Below are positions 1 through 7,707 of a stretch of DNA of 13,517 nucleotides, piece after piece. Every line of letters begins with the position of its first letter. Position 1 is the stretch's first letter. The DNA is from CAZTWC01 sp964617105 [NCBI: uncultured Myxococcia bacterium] (lineage in GTDB: Bacteria; CAZTWC01), in assembly GCA_964617105.1 (NCBI GenBank), contig CAZTWC010000080.1, positions 1 through 13,517 on the forward strand, in the 5' to 3' direction. Both the position numbers and the translations under genes were made by a program. A model generated the notes under the pieces. The model made no database searches and was not told where the DNA came from. It was given only the letters and a program-made list of their open reading frames with translations.

Positions 1-2668
1 TGGTAAAATCGTAATCTGCAAATCCCGCCAACCTTACCTCTTTCAAAATGCTGTCACACTTTAATAGAAAGCCCAGGTTACCGGCCAACAATTTTTGGCG
101 CGGATTTTCCCCGGAAGGGGTGAATTCAGTATCATACTGGCTGGAAAAGAAGGGGGTGGCGCTAAAACCAGTCACCAGTTGCAGAGCGATAAATTTCAAC
201 TGAAATTCGCTGGAGAACACCAAATCATCCACGGTTTCTACACTTTCCAGCAATTTGTCCTTATACATTATCCGTCCATACCTGGCCTGGCTGTAGTTGC
301 GCCAGGTGAAAAGATAATCGTCATAGGCCAAAACCAAATCTCCTCCCGCAACTAAGGTATAGTTGGAAGAAGTGTTGGCCCGATTTTCGGTAAAATCCTT
401 ATAATCGCTGTTTTTCCAGGCAGAATAGTTATTGATTGAAACATCCAGATCCTTCATAGAAAGAGTCCACAGGGGAGAAACTGCCTTTTGATGGTTCATT
501 AACACCTGCTTCAACCGCTGATAGTAAACCGGGCTGAATTTGCCCTGCTCCTCCCTTTTCAACCTGTCCAGGAAAGAGAGCACCAAAGCCGACAGGGGTT
601 GTATAACACCATCTTTATGAGGAAAAAACCTGGCGCCTCTCTTTTTAAACCGCTGCCAGGCAGAATTTTTCAGCATCTCATCCTGTCCGGCCATCTCTAA
701 ACTGCGGTCGGTGGTGATCAGGTAATAACTACGCCTTTCATTAATTGGCCGGCCGCCGATATATCCACTCTCTCTGTCCCCCTTTATCAGTTGGGACGAA
801 GATGGCAACGAGGCTATCAATTTCTTCAAAGCGCCTCCGTCCAACTTTAATAGTACCAACTTATCCGGTACTGCCAACCAATCGGCAACCAACTCCCGGG
901 ATATTGCGCCCGGAATCTGAAAGTTCCAATCCAGCCGCCGGATAATGGCAACATCCGCCCCAAAAAGGATGATGGAGATATTACCGGCCAGGACCGACAT
1001 AAGAGCAGGATTAAATCTATAAAGCAGGTGGGGACTCGATTGAGCCGCCTCCAGCGGAGACAACTCCGGGTAAAGATAGGATAGAAAGGGATGAAACTCC
1101 TTTAGAAAAGTTGGAGACAAATCCTTATCACTTTTATATTGGGTCAAATCGGGAAGTATCACCGAATCCATTTCGCTGTCCGCCGGCATCCGGTTTCGCA
1201 TCAATTGCTGCACCGCCACCTGGTCTACTCTTTTACTGTCCTCCAAATTGATATAATTCCAGCGAAAATTTCTCCAGGGAAGATAAGGGTTAATTCGGAC
1301 CTCAACCTCCACCATCTGTCGTCCGCCATCAAAAGGGATCAACAGAGGGCCTGTCTGAATAGCATCTCTATTTTGCTTTACCTGCATTCCCCATGCCGAT
1401 TGAGTAGCCCCAGGCCAGATAAGCAGATCCAGAGGAATACTTTGCCCCATCAACTGCTGGATATAATTGCCGCTTTTGGGTAAGAAAGCCAAAAAAAGAT
1501 GGTTTGCCCAGTGATCTTTTCTCCTTATCTCCTTAATATGTTGGTAAATAACCTCCCTGGGTGGCAGCAGTTCCATTTTTTTGCCTTCCAGAGAAGTCAA
1601 TTGCGCTGCCAAATGGGTATCTAAAAGGCAAAAATAGTAAATTTTAACCGTCCCACTCTCCAAATAGCCATAGGGTTCTGCCCTATAGGGTTGGAGATCT
1701 TTGGTATCCACATTGGTAATCACCGGTTTAATACCAATCTGCTTTAACTGACGGGCATAAATAGAGAAACCGCCGCTCAATTCCAATTCTCCCGGGCAGA
1801 GAGCCTGAAAACCCAATTTTTTAATCATCTTTAGAGAGTTGGCTCTATGCAGGCTAAACCGCCCGTGAACCAAACTGCTGAAACCCTCCAGAATATCGCC
1901 GCTATCCAATAAAATTGTCTGGCTATGATCTTTTTTTACCTCTTTAATAGCCTGGATTCGCCTGGGACCAACGCCCCAGTATTTGGAAATCACCATAAAC
2001 CGGTCCTGGCTGCTGGGCCGGTCTATGGATTGATAGACGCTCCAACGGGTCTGCCACAAATCCCACTGCCATTCCAGTTGATCCGGTGAATCACCATTTT
2101 GACAGAGCAAATAAACCGGCTTTCCTTCTAATGATGCGTCATAGAGACGGGCATAGGCAGGACGGGGTTTATAAATACGGCTGGGAAAATTGGCCAATAC
2201 CCGATTGATCAGCAGGAAATAATCTTTTCTGGTCAATTTTCGGCCCGGGTAGGAAAAAATAAACCCGTTTTCATCCTGCAACAGGGGAAATTTATCGATT
2301 TTCAGTGCCCATCTCTGCCCGAGAGAAGAGATTTTTTCCATAAATTTTTTAATGGTTAAATGGGGATAAGAGAAGAGGTAACACCCCTTCTGTTTGAAAA
2401 CTTTGCTGTGCCCTATTCTGGTTTCAGCCAAATTTTGACGACCTGTCTGAACTCCCGAAGAAAACGGGCTTTCCGGCTGCAGCATGGGCAAAATCACCCT
2501 GGCCTGGTGCCCTCCCATTAGGCCACCACTGCCGCCGGAGATCAACAGGCGGACAGTTTCAAGGTCATCAGGATTACTGTGATCAGCCCAGGCTGGTATG
2601 GTAACAAACAGGATCACTAGTAGGTTTCGCAAAATTGTAAAGTAATTCTGTCTGTCTGCTAAGTGCAC
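1..2668 (-). CDS. Exported UshA/5'-nucleotidase-like pseudoenzyme fused to a C-terminal beta-barrel-like region (partial, 3' end outside window)
   Basis: The minus strand is open without a stop from about 2668 to the window edge, giving about 889 visible residues. The N-terminus carries a signal peptide (hydrophobic LLVILFVTIPAWA, cleavage probably before DHS). The GTG at 2668 overlaps the upstream TAG by one base; a TTG at 2632 would give a shorter but also plausible signal peptide. Residues about 220-430 follow the calcineurin-like 5'-nucleotidase fold: LLDSGDILEG (253-262) matches the family GD motif, and a C-domain follows (GADVAI around 570, then LVLLKLDGGALKKLI and a YYLITTDRSL strand). 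Metal-ligand motifs are mostly lost: ISKYWG (227-232) replaces the usual NDxHG, PGELEL (292-297) replaces GNHE, P397 sits at the usual His, and WPGAT (418-422) replaces GGHTH. From W734 onward, alternating polar/aromatic strands with Trp, Tyr and Asn resemble an outer-membrane barrel. Catalysis is therefore doubtful; a surface binding or structural role is inferred. The nucleotidase kinship is fairly secure, the barrel less so. Confidence 0.75.
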   Translation of the reverse strand, partial: MHLADRQNYFTILRNLLVILFVTIPAWADHSNPDDLETVRLLISGGSGGLMGGHQARVILPMLQPESPFSSGVQTGRQNLAETRIGHSKVFKQKGCYLFSYPHLTIKKFMEKISSLGQRWALKIDKFPLLQDENGFIFSYPGRKLTRKDYFLLINRVLANFPSRIYKPRPAYARLYDASLEGKPVYLLCQNGDSPDQLEWQWDLWQTRWSVYQSIDRPSSQDRFMVISKYWGVGPRRIQAIKEVKKDHSQTILLDSGDILEGFSSLVHGRFSLHRANSLKMIKKLGFQALCPGELELSGGFSIYARQLKQIGIKPVITNVDTKDLQPYRAEPYGYLESGTVKIYYFCLLDTHLAAQLTSLEGKKMELLPPREVIYQHIKEIRRKDHWANHLFLAFLPKSGNYIQQLMGQSIPLDLLIWPGATQSAWGMQVKQNRDAIQTGPLLIPFDGGRQMVEVEVRINPYLPWRNFRWNYINLEDSKRVDQVAVQQLMRNRMPADSEMDSVILPDLTQYKSDKDLSPTFLKEFHPFLSYLYPELSPLEAAQSSPHLLYRFNPALMSVLAGNISIILFGADVAIIRRLDWNFQIPGAISRELVADWLAVPDKLVLLKLDGGALKKLIASLPSSSQLIKGDRESGYIGGRPINERRSYYLITTDRSLEMAGQDEMLKNSAWQRFKKRGARFFPHKDGVIQPLSALVLSFLDRLKREEQGKFSPVYYQRLKQVLMNHQKAVSPLWTLSMKDLDVSINNYSAWKNSDYKDFTENRANTSSNYTLVAGGDLVLAYDDYLFTWRNYSQARYGRIMYKDKLLESVETVDDLVFSSEFQLKFIALQLVTGFSATPFFSSQYDTEFTPSGENPRQKLLAGNLGFLLKCDSILKEVRLAGFADYDFT

Positions 2669-3351
2669 TAAAGTTCTATCTCCACATCATCCCGGGCGAA
2701 TTCAGCCACAATAGATTCCAACACCGAAGAATCTGGTTTGCTTTCAGCCACCGCCATGGGCAGCAAATCCAGAGCAGTGGAAAGGGCATGATAGTTGACC
2801 CCCATTTGAGAAAGCGCCTGACTAACCGTCAAACCGGCTTCATTTTTCTGCATCCGGTTGGTCAGACCCAGGGCTTGATCCACCTTAATGCCGGCACTCT
2901 TCAACTGTTCCAAGGTCCTAATCAGTGAACCGCCGGTGGTGGTCACATCTTCCAGCACCAGGCATCCATCTTCTGGCGGCCGTCCCAAAAAAAGACGATC
3001 CGCCGGAGAACCGTGTTCTTTGGGCTTACCCCGCAACATGGGCAAAGGATGGCTTCCCTGAGCCAGGACTCCGGAATTCAGGGCCATCTGAAAATCAATA
3101 ATTATGGCCAGTTTGGTGGCACCCTCAGGTACCCCCAGCAAACAAGTTAGTTGGGAAAAATTATCCTTAAGATAGTTGATTACAAAACCGGATAATTTAT
3201 GAGTCAAGTAAACATCTTCGGTGACCCGCCTCCAGTTGACATACCAGTGAGACAGGCGACCCGATTTCAATTTTACCGGCTGGGGAAAAAATCCGATAAC
3301 CTGGTTTTTGACAACGAACTGGTTGAACTCCTGCTGATTAAAATATTTCAC
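2668..3351 (-). CDS. pyrE: Orotate phosphoribosyltransferase-like protein
   Basis: The product is a 227-residue type I phosphoribosyltransferase. The PRPP-binding signature LVLEDVTTTGGS is at 131-142. An OPRT-type N-terminal motif (LKSGRLSHWYVN, 28-39) and the mobile-loop element RGKPKEHG (107-114) are both present, as is the GVPEGATKLA segment (73-82) that normally contacts substrate. This pattern matches orotate phosphoribosyltransferase, which makes orotidine 5'-phosphate from orotate and PRPP in cytoplasmic pyrimidine synthesis. The length is slightly above the usual 200-215 residues because of a C-terminal tail ending in acidic residues. The start is GTG at 3351, preceded by a strong AGGAGGG Shine-Dalgarno with 8-base spacing that overlaps the stop codon of the AAA+ gene. 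No other pyrimidine gene is visible nearby, so another PRTase specificity cannot be excluded; the symbol is used on motif grounds. Confidence 0.8.
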   Translation of the reverse strand: MKYFNQQEFNQFVVKNQVIGFFPQPVKLKSGRLSHWYVNWRRVTEDVYLTHKLSGFVINYLKDNFSQLTCLLGVPEGATKLAIIIDFQMALNSGVLAQGSHPLPMLRGKPKEHGSPADRLFLGRPPEDGCLVLEDVTTTGGSLIRTLEQLKSAGIKVDQALGLTNRMQKNEAGLTVSQALSQMGVNYHALSTALDLLPMAVAESKPDSSVLESIVAEFARDDVEIEL

Positions 3352-3359
3352 TATTTATT

Positions 3360-3366
3360 CCCTCCT
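3360..3366 (-). promoter_or_regulatory. Strong Shine-Dalgarno for the pyrE-like gene, overlapping the AAA+ stop codon
   Basis: The minus strand reads TTTTAGGAGGGAATAAATA directly before the GTG start. The TAG stop of the AAA+ gene (3367-3365) lies inside the AGGAGGG element. This decides the GTG start and suggests termination-reinitiation coupling. Confidence 0.8.
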
Positions 3367-6352
3367 AAAATCCAATTTTTTTACTTTTACTCCCTTCCAC
3401 TTCACTTTCTGCCGCCTCCATCAAGTCTTGCATAGTAACTTTTCGCTCCTGCTCAGAGCGCAGCGCTGCTTTGGCAGCCGCCTTAAAAACTGCATTCTTA
3501 ATATGCCCACCCGAAATGGTATATCGGGCTGCCAACTTAAAAAAATTAACCTCTTCGGCCAAAGGCATTTTGGCTGGAGATAATTTTTTCCACAGTTGTT
3601 CCCGCAGCTCCCTATCCGGTATATCAAACTCCAAAATAAATTTCATCCGACGCAAAAAGGCTTCATCAATATTTTTAAACAGGTTGGTAGTCAAAATAAT
3701 CAATCCAGGAAATCGTTCGATATTATAGAGTAATAGTCCCACATCAATATTGGCGTACCGGTCAGTGGAATTGCTTACCGCAGTGCGGGCGCCAAACAGT
3801 CCATCCGCCTCGTCAAAAACAATTATAGAATCATTAGCTCGGGCGTCTTTAAAAATCGCATCAATATTTTTACTCGATTCGCCTACATATTTGGATAACA
3901 CTTCGGCAGTGTTAATCACTTTGAGAGGCTTACCCAACTGAAAACCAATAGCCTCGGCAGTGATGCTCTTGCCAGTTCCCGGCGGGCCATGAAACAAGGC
4001 TGCCATTCCCTGACCATAGGAGAGTTTCTCATCAAAACCCCACTGACTAAACAAAACATTACGGGCTTTTTCAAACTGGATTATCTGCTCCAAGATCTTT
4101 CTCAATAGAGGAGTTAGCACTAAGCCATCCAGGCCGAACAGAGGTACTACCCGGCGGTCAAAATCGGTCATCTGCAAGTGGCTACGCAATTGCAATTTGG
4201 CTCCCTTTTCCAGGTCTGCCTGGGTAATCTGCAAATCTTCTACATTACGGGCAACTGCCAGGGAGAGGGCGGACAGAACCGCATTCTTGATAAATCCTCC
4301 GGTAAGTTCATACTGCCAGGCCAACTCCTTTAAATCCAGTTGGTCCCGCATCTTAATATCCTGGGGCAAATGCACATTCCAGATCTTTTGCCGAAAATGG
4401 GGATCTGGACGGCGAAACTCGTGACATAAGGTGATTCGCCTATGCATGGCCTCGTCCAGGTCAAAGGCCCGGTTGGTAGCCATTATAATCAAGCCATCGT
4501 GACGTTCTAATTCGGTCAATAGCACCCCAATATCAGAATTGCCCAGAGAGCGATCTTCAAACAAAGATTCACATTCATCAAAAAACAGGATAGCATCGTT
4601 AATCCTGCACTCTCTGAGAATAAACTTGATGGTTTCATCAGCAAAGTTTCCTCCCAAAGTGGTATAGTTGATAAGCAACACTTTTTTTCCTAAGTAGTTG
4701 GCTATGGCATTGGCCATCATGGTTTTTCCGGTGCCGGAAGGTCCGTAGAAAAGCATGATCATAGAACGGCCGTAAGGGATTAACTCATCAAACCCCAGGT
4801 TCAGGCGGGCCTGGCTGAATTTAGAAAAATTACTCACCGTTTCGGTAATCAGTTCCTTCTGCTCGTCAGGCAAAATCACCTGTTCTATCTTTACCCGGGG
4901 ATAATAAAGGTGGCTCCCTTCAACCAGTTCACTCAACTCCGTATCCAGGCCCACAATATAGTCCAGCATACGGCGGTCGATCTCCACGTCACAACGGGTC
5001 AAATCCATATCCCAGGCATCGGAAAGTCGAATCATACCCTCTTTTAACAGAGTGGCGTCTTTGTAAAAATAACGACGATATTGAATACGTTCCTCCAGGC
5101 TGTCACAAAAAAGTTCCAGCAGTTCACCCACTTCACACTTGAAGGTAAAACTATCGAGAGCTTTGATCATATCGGTAGAAAAAGTTGCTCCGGTAAGGGT
5201 TAAAAGGACCATTTTTTCAAAAGGTTCTAAACCCCGTTCTTTAATCAAACTCTCCAACCTGGGCAACCATTTGCCGTTTTTTAAGGTCAACTGGGTCCTT
5301 TTCTCACATTTTGACTGTTGAATACGTTCCAGAACTCGAAACTCCCTCAAACGAGCTTCTTTGCTTTTTTCAGTGGAGAGCCGGAAAGAATCATCATCCT
5401 GTTCGGTTTTGGCCATCCTGATTTTCAAGGCAATGAGTTCAAAATACTCTTCCAAATAATCCAGGTCACTCTGAAAGGGTTCTAAAAGCAAATCATCCAG
5501 CAGGTCATGCCCTTCATCATCTTGCTCACTATCTTGATCATTATCTTCCAAAACATTATCTAACAACTCTTCAGATAGCCCTTCCTCTTCAATTTCCTCT
5601 TCAATTTCCTCCTCTCTGCTCCTTTCCAGATCACCAGATTTTATAATTTGCTCGGTCTGCGGTTCTTCAGCCAGCAAATCATACAAAACAGTTTCACTTA
5701 AGGTTAGCAAATCCTTGGCAGTAACCCTGCATCCAGACAAAATGCGGGCCACTTCTTCTGGAATTTTAAATTCTCTCTGTAACAGATTCCCAGATTCCTC
5801 TACCTCCATAATTCCCTGCTCAATGTGAGCACGTTCCAGATCGATAAATTTTACCAATTCCCGGCTGCTCATCTCTAGTAACATCCCCAGATCTCCCAAA
5901 GAATCATGCATTTGGAACCGGTTATAAAAATCACTGTCGCTATAGTACAGTACCATATAACCAAGTGCCCAACTCTCCTTCTGGGTAAACTCCAGCCGTT
6001 CAACTAACCTTACAGTGCGAGGGATAAACCCGCCACCGGCTATAGCCGTCAGCCTTTGGCTGGACATATTTACCACATAATTTTTTAATTGGGAGAGGAG
6101 ATCCAAATGCTCCTGCACTTGAGAAAAATCGATACTTTTATTCATAGAGAAGCGATAATCGGCTTTTACAAATGCCCGGGTATTATTAATCTCTTCCAGG
6201 AGTATAAAGAGCGCCCCTTGAGTGAGAAGATACTCCTGGTCGTGGGCAAAGGGAGAATTGGAATCTGCCAACAGATTTTCCAGCATGTTGGGATTGAACA
6301 AATAACTTATCTCCGGATTCCGGGCAAAGAAATCTTTGGGGGAAAAATCCAT
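3365..6352 (-). CDS. Tandem-domain AAA+ ATPase with a long helical, acidic N-terminal region
   Basis: The protein has 995 residues and two complete AAA+ modules. Domain 1 has Walker A GPSGTGKT (537-544), Walker B ILFFDE (588-593), sensor-1 Asn627, and paired arginines R638/R639 at the arginine-finger position. Domain 2 has Walker A GPPGTGKS (789-796), Walker B VFDE (845-848), sensor-1 Asn890, and R901/R902. Each ends with a GGFIKNA/GGHIKNA-type sensor-2 helix (685-691 and 948-954). Both sites therefore look competent for ATP hydrolysis, as in Cdc48-like classic AAA unfoldases. Residues 1-530 are predominantly helical, with a very acidic stretch (about 241-305, including a repeated IEEE unit) and a segment around 375-480 resembling the helical/winged region before the ATPase in many bacterial two-domain AAA proteins. 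No protease domain or membrane segment was seen. It follows trmFO by 9 bp with an ideal AGGAGG site. The substrate is unknown; remodelling of a cytoplasmic protein complex is the likely role. Confidence 0.85.
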   Translation of the reverse strand: MDFSPKDFFARNPEISYLFNPNMLENLLADSNSPFAHDQEYLLTQGALFILLEEINNTRAFVKADYRFSMNKSIDFSQVQEHLDLLSQLKNYVVNMSSQRLTAIAGGGFIPRTVRLVERLEFTQKESWALGYMVLYYSDSDFYNRFQMHDSLGDLGMLLEMSSRELVKFIDLERAHIEQGIMEVEESGNLLQREFKIPEEVARILSGCRVTAKDLLTLSETVLYDLLAEEPQTEQIIKSGDLERSREEEIEEEIEEEGLSEELLDNVLEDNDQDSEQDDEGHDLLDDLLLEPFQSDLDYLEEYFELIALKIRMAKTEQDDDSFRLSTEKSKEARLREFRVLERIQQSKCEKRTQLTLKNGKWLPRLESLIKERGLEPFEKMVLLTLTGATFSTDMIKALDSFTFKCEVGELLELFCDSLEERIQYRRYFYKDATLLKEGMIRLSDAWDMDLTRCDVEIDRRMLDYIVGLDTELSELVEGSHLYYPRVKIEQVILPDEQKELITETVSNFSKFSQARLNLGFDELIPYGRSMIMLFYGPSGTGKTMMANAIANYLGKKVLLINYTTLGGNFADETIKFILRECRINDAILFFDECESLFEDRSLGNSDIGVLLTELERHDGLIIMATNRAFDLDEAMHRRITLCHEFRRPDPHFRQKIWNVHLPQDIKMRDQLDLKELAWQYELTGGFIKNAVLSALSLAVARNVEDLQITQADLEKGAKLQLRSHLQMTDFDRRVVPLFGLDGLVLTPLLRKILEQIIQFEKARNVLFSQWGFDEKLSYGQGMAALFHGPPGTGKSITAEAIGFQLGKPLKVINTAEVLSKYVGESSKNIDAIFKDARANDSIIVFDEADGLFGARTAVSNSTDRYANIDVGLLLYNIERFPGLIILTTNLFKNIDEAFLRRMKFILEFDIPDRELREQLWKKLSPAKMPLAEEVNFFKLAARYTISGGHIKNAVFKAAAKAALRSEQERKVTMQDLMEAAESEVEGSKSKKIGF
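5582..5614. repeat. Short tandem repeat of 12 bp (about 2.7 copies) inside the AAA+ gene
   Basis: TTCCTCTTCAAT occurs at 5582-5593 and again at 5594-5605, followed by a partial copy to 5614. On the coding (minus) strand each unit encodes IEEE, producing the run around residues 248-258. The period is a multiple of three, so copy-number change would lengthen or shorten the acidic segment without a frameshift. Confidence 0.85.
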
Positions 6353-6357
6353 GATAT

Positions 6358-6363
6358 CCTCCT
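6358..6363 (-). promoter_or_regulatory. Shine-Dalgarno AGGAGG for the AAA+ gene, overlapping the trmFO stop codon
   Basis: The minus strand reads TTTAGGAGGATATC before the ATG at 6352. The element is a perfect AGGAGG with a 5-base spacer. The trmFO TAG stop (6364-6362) is embedded in it, so ribosomes ending trmFO are placed at the next start. Confidence 0.85.
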
Positions 6364-7699
6364 AAATCATTAAAGTCCCATGCCATCTATCAAAGGCGAT
6401 CTCCGCTCTCTGTGATGCTACCTGGCGACGAGCCCTCTTTCCTCTGACGCCCTTTATCTTCCCCACCGGAGTCATCAAACCAAAATTAATATTACTGGGC
6501 TGAAAAGGGTCACAAGGTGTGGACAAGTGATGCAAAAGCCCTCCCATGGCGGTTTCCGGTCCGGGAAACTTAAAAGGCGGCCTGGTTTCTCCCTGGTCCA
6601 TCTTCCATCTATGACCAACAAACAGGGCGCACAGAAAACCAGAGGCTATGGACTCTATATATCCCTCCACTCCAGTTATCTGCCCGGCAAAAAAGAGGTT
6701 GGGCCGGCTTTTGAGAGACATCATGTTATCCAACAACCGGGGTGAATCAATATAGGTATTGCGGTGAACTGAACCGTGCCTTAAAAATTCTGCCCGCTCC
6801 AGGCCCGGGATCTTTCTGAAAATTCTTTTCTGCTCACCATAGGTCAACCTGGTTTGAAATCCCACCAGGTTATAGGCATGGCCCGGTAAATTTTCCCGGC
6901 GCAGTTGCAGCACCGCAAAGGGTCTTTTTCCAGTACGAGGGTCCATCAGTCCCACCGGTTTCATGGGCCCGTAAGCCAACACCTGGTCGCCTCGGCGGCA
7001 GAGCTCCTCAATGGGCATACAGCCCTCAAAAAAACGGGGCTCCTCAAAAGGGTGTAACTCCAGCTTTTCCCCCTCCCGGATATCCTTTAGCAATTGAAAA
7101 TATTGCTCCTTATCCAGAGGGCAGTTTAAATAATCCTGGCCATCCTGCTCATAGCGGTTGGCCTTGAATACCCGAGACATATCAATGGAATCAGCAGAGA
7201 TTATTGGCGAAATAGCATCGTAGAAGAAGAGAGAACCGCCAGTTAAAGCAGTAATCTCTTGGGCCAACGAATCTGAGGTGAGAGGTCCTGTGGCGACAAT
7301 GGTGATATCCTCTTCCTGCTCCAAACCGGTATACTCTTCATACTGGATCTCAATTTTATCATTTTCCTCTATTCTGCGCGTTATCTGGCTAGCAAACAGC
7401 GTGCGATCAACTGCGAGAGCACTACCAGCAGGAACGCTGGTGGAATCGGCCACCGCCATACACAGGGAACCCAGTTTACGCAACTCCCGCTTTAGAATAC
7501 CCGGGCCGGTATCTTCTCGATCTGAGCGTAAAGAGTTGCTGCACACCAACTCTGCCAAAAAGTCCAATTTATGGGCAGGGGATTTTTTCTTGGGTTTCAT
7601 TTCCCAAAGCTGTACAATCAAACCGCTTCTGGCTAATTGCCAGGCCGCTTCGACCCCGGCCAATCCACCCCCGATCACTTTGATTTTATTCAGAGACAT
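6362..7699 (-). CDS. trmFO: Methylenetetrahydrofolate--tRNA-(uracil-54-C5)-methyltransferase
   Basis: This is a folate- and FAD-dependent enzyme that forms ribothymidine at position 54 of the tRNA T-loop, using methylenetetrahydrofolate rather than SAM. The 445 residues are the normal family length. The N-terminal FAD-binding Rossmann motif GGGLAGVEAAW spans 10-20. The conserved block AELVCSNSLRSD (49-60) carries Cys53, and FFEGCMPIEELCRRG carries Cys227; these correspond to the two functionally important cysteines of characterised TrmFO proteins. The C-terminal FAD-contact block GQITGVEGYIES and the NINFGLMTP segment are also intact. It starts 8 bp after the topA stop, with only a weak GGAA upstream, so its translation may depend on topA. 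Topology and tRNA-modification genes are frequently adjacent in bacteria, which supports the assignment. Confidence 0.96.
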   Translation of the reverse strand: MSLNKIKVIGGGLAGVEAAWQLARSGLIVQLWEMKPKKKSPAHKLDFLAELVCSNSLRSDREDTGPGILKRELRKLGSLCMAVADSTSVPAGSALAVDRTLFASQITRRIEENDKIEIQYEEYTGLEQEEDITIVATGPLTSDSLAQEITALTGGSLFFYDAISPIISADSIDMSRVFKANRYEQDGQDYLNCPLDKEQYFQLLKDIREGEKLELHPFEEPRFFEGCMPIEELCRRGDQVLAYGPMKPVGLMDPRTGKRPFAVLQLRRENLPGHAYNLVGFQTRLTYGEQKRIFRKIPGLERAEFLRHGSVHRNTYIDSPRLLDNMMSLKSRPNLFFAGQITGVEGYIESIASGFLCALFVGHRWKMDQGETRPPFKFPGPETAMGGLLHHLSTPCDPFQPSNINFGLMTPVGKIKGVRGKRARRQVASQRAEIAFDRWHGTLMI

Positions 7700-7707
7700 G
7701 AAGAAAA

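Noticed and set aside
95-1483. Three plus-strand open frames (95-355, 745-945, 1139-1483)
   Set aside because: They lie antisense within the continuous minus-strand nucleotidase-like frame, have no recognisable motif, and read like reverse-complement shadows.
1-2668. The left-edge gene as a pseudogene
   Set aside because: The frame has no internal stop or frameshift over 889 codons and retains a signal peptide and fold-forming segments, which argues for a maintained protein with changed active-site residues.
3365-6352. AAA+ protein as HslU, FtsH or ClpX
   Set aside because: It has two AAA+ modules of the classic type, no zinc-protease motif, no membrane segment, no HslU I-domain, and no partner protease gene next to it.
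3365-6352. AAA+ protein as the ATPase of a contractile injection system
   Set aside because: Some such systems carry AAA ATPases with a similar helical front end, but no sheath, tube, baseplate or spike gene is present in this window.
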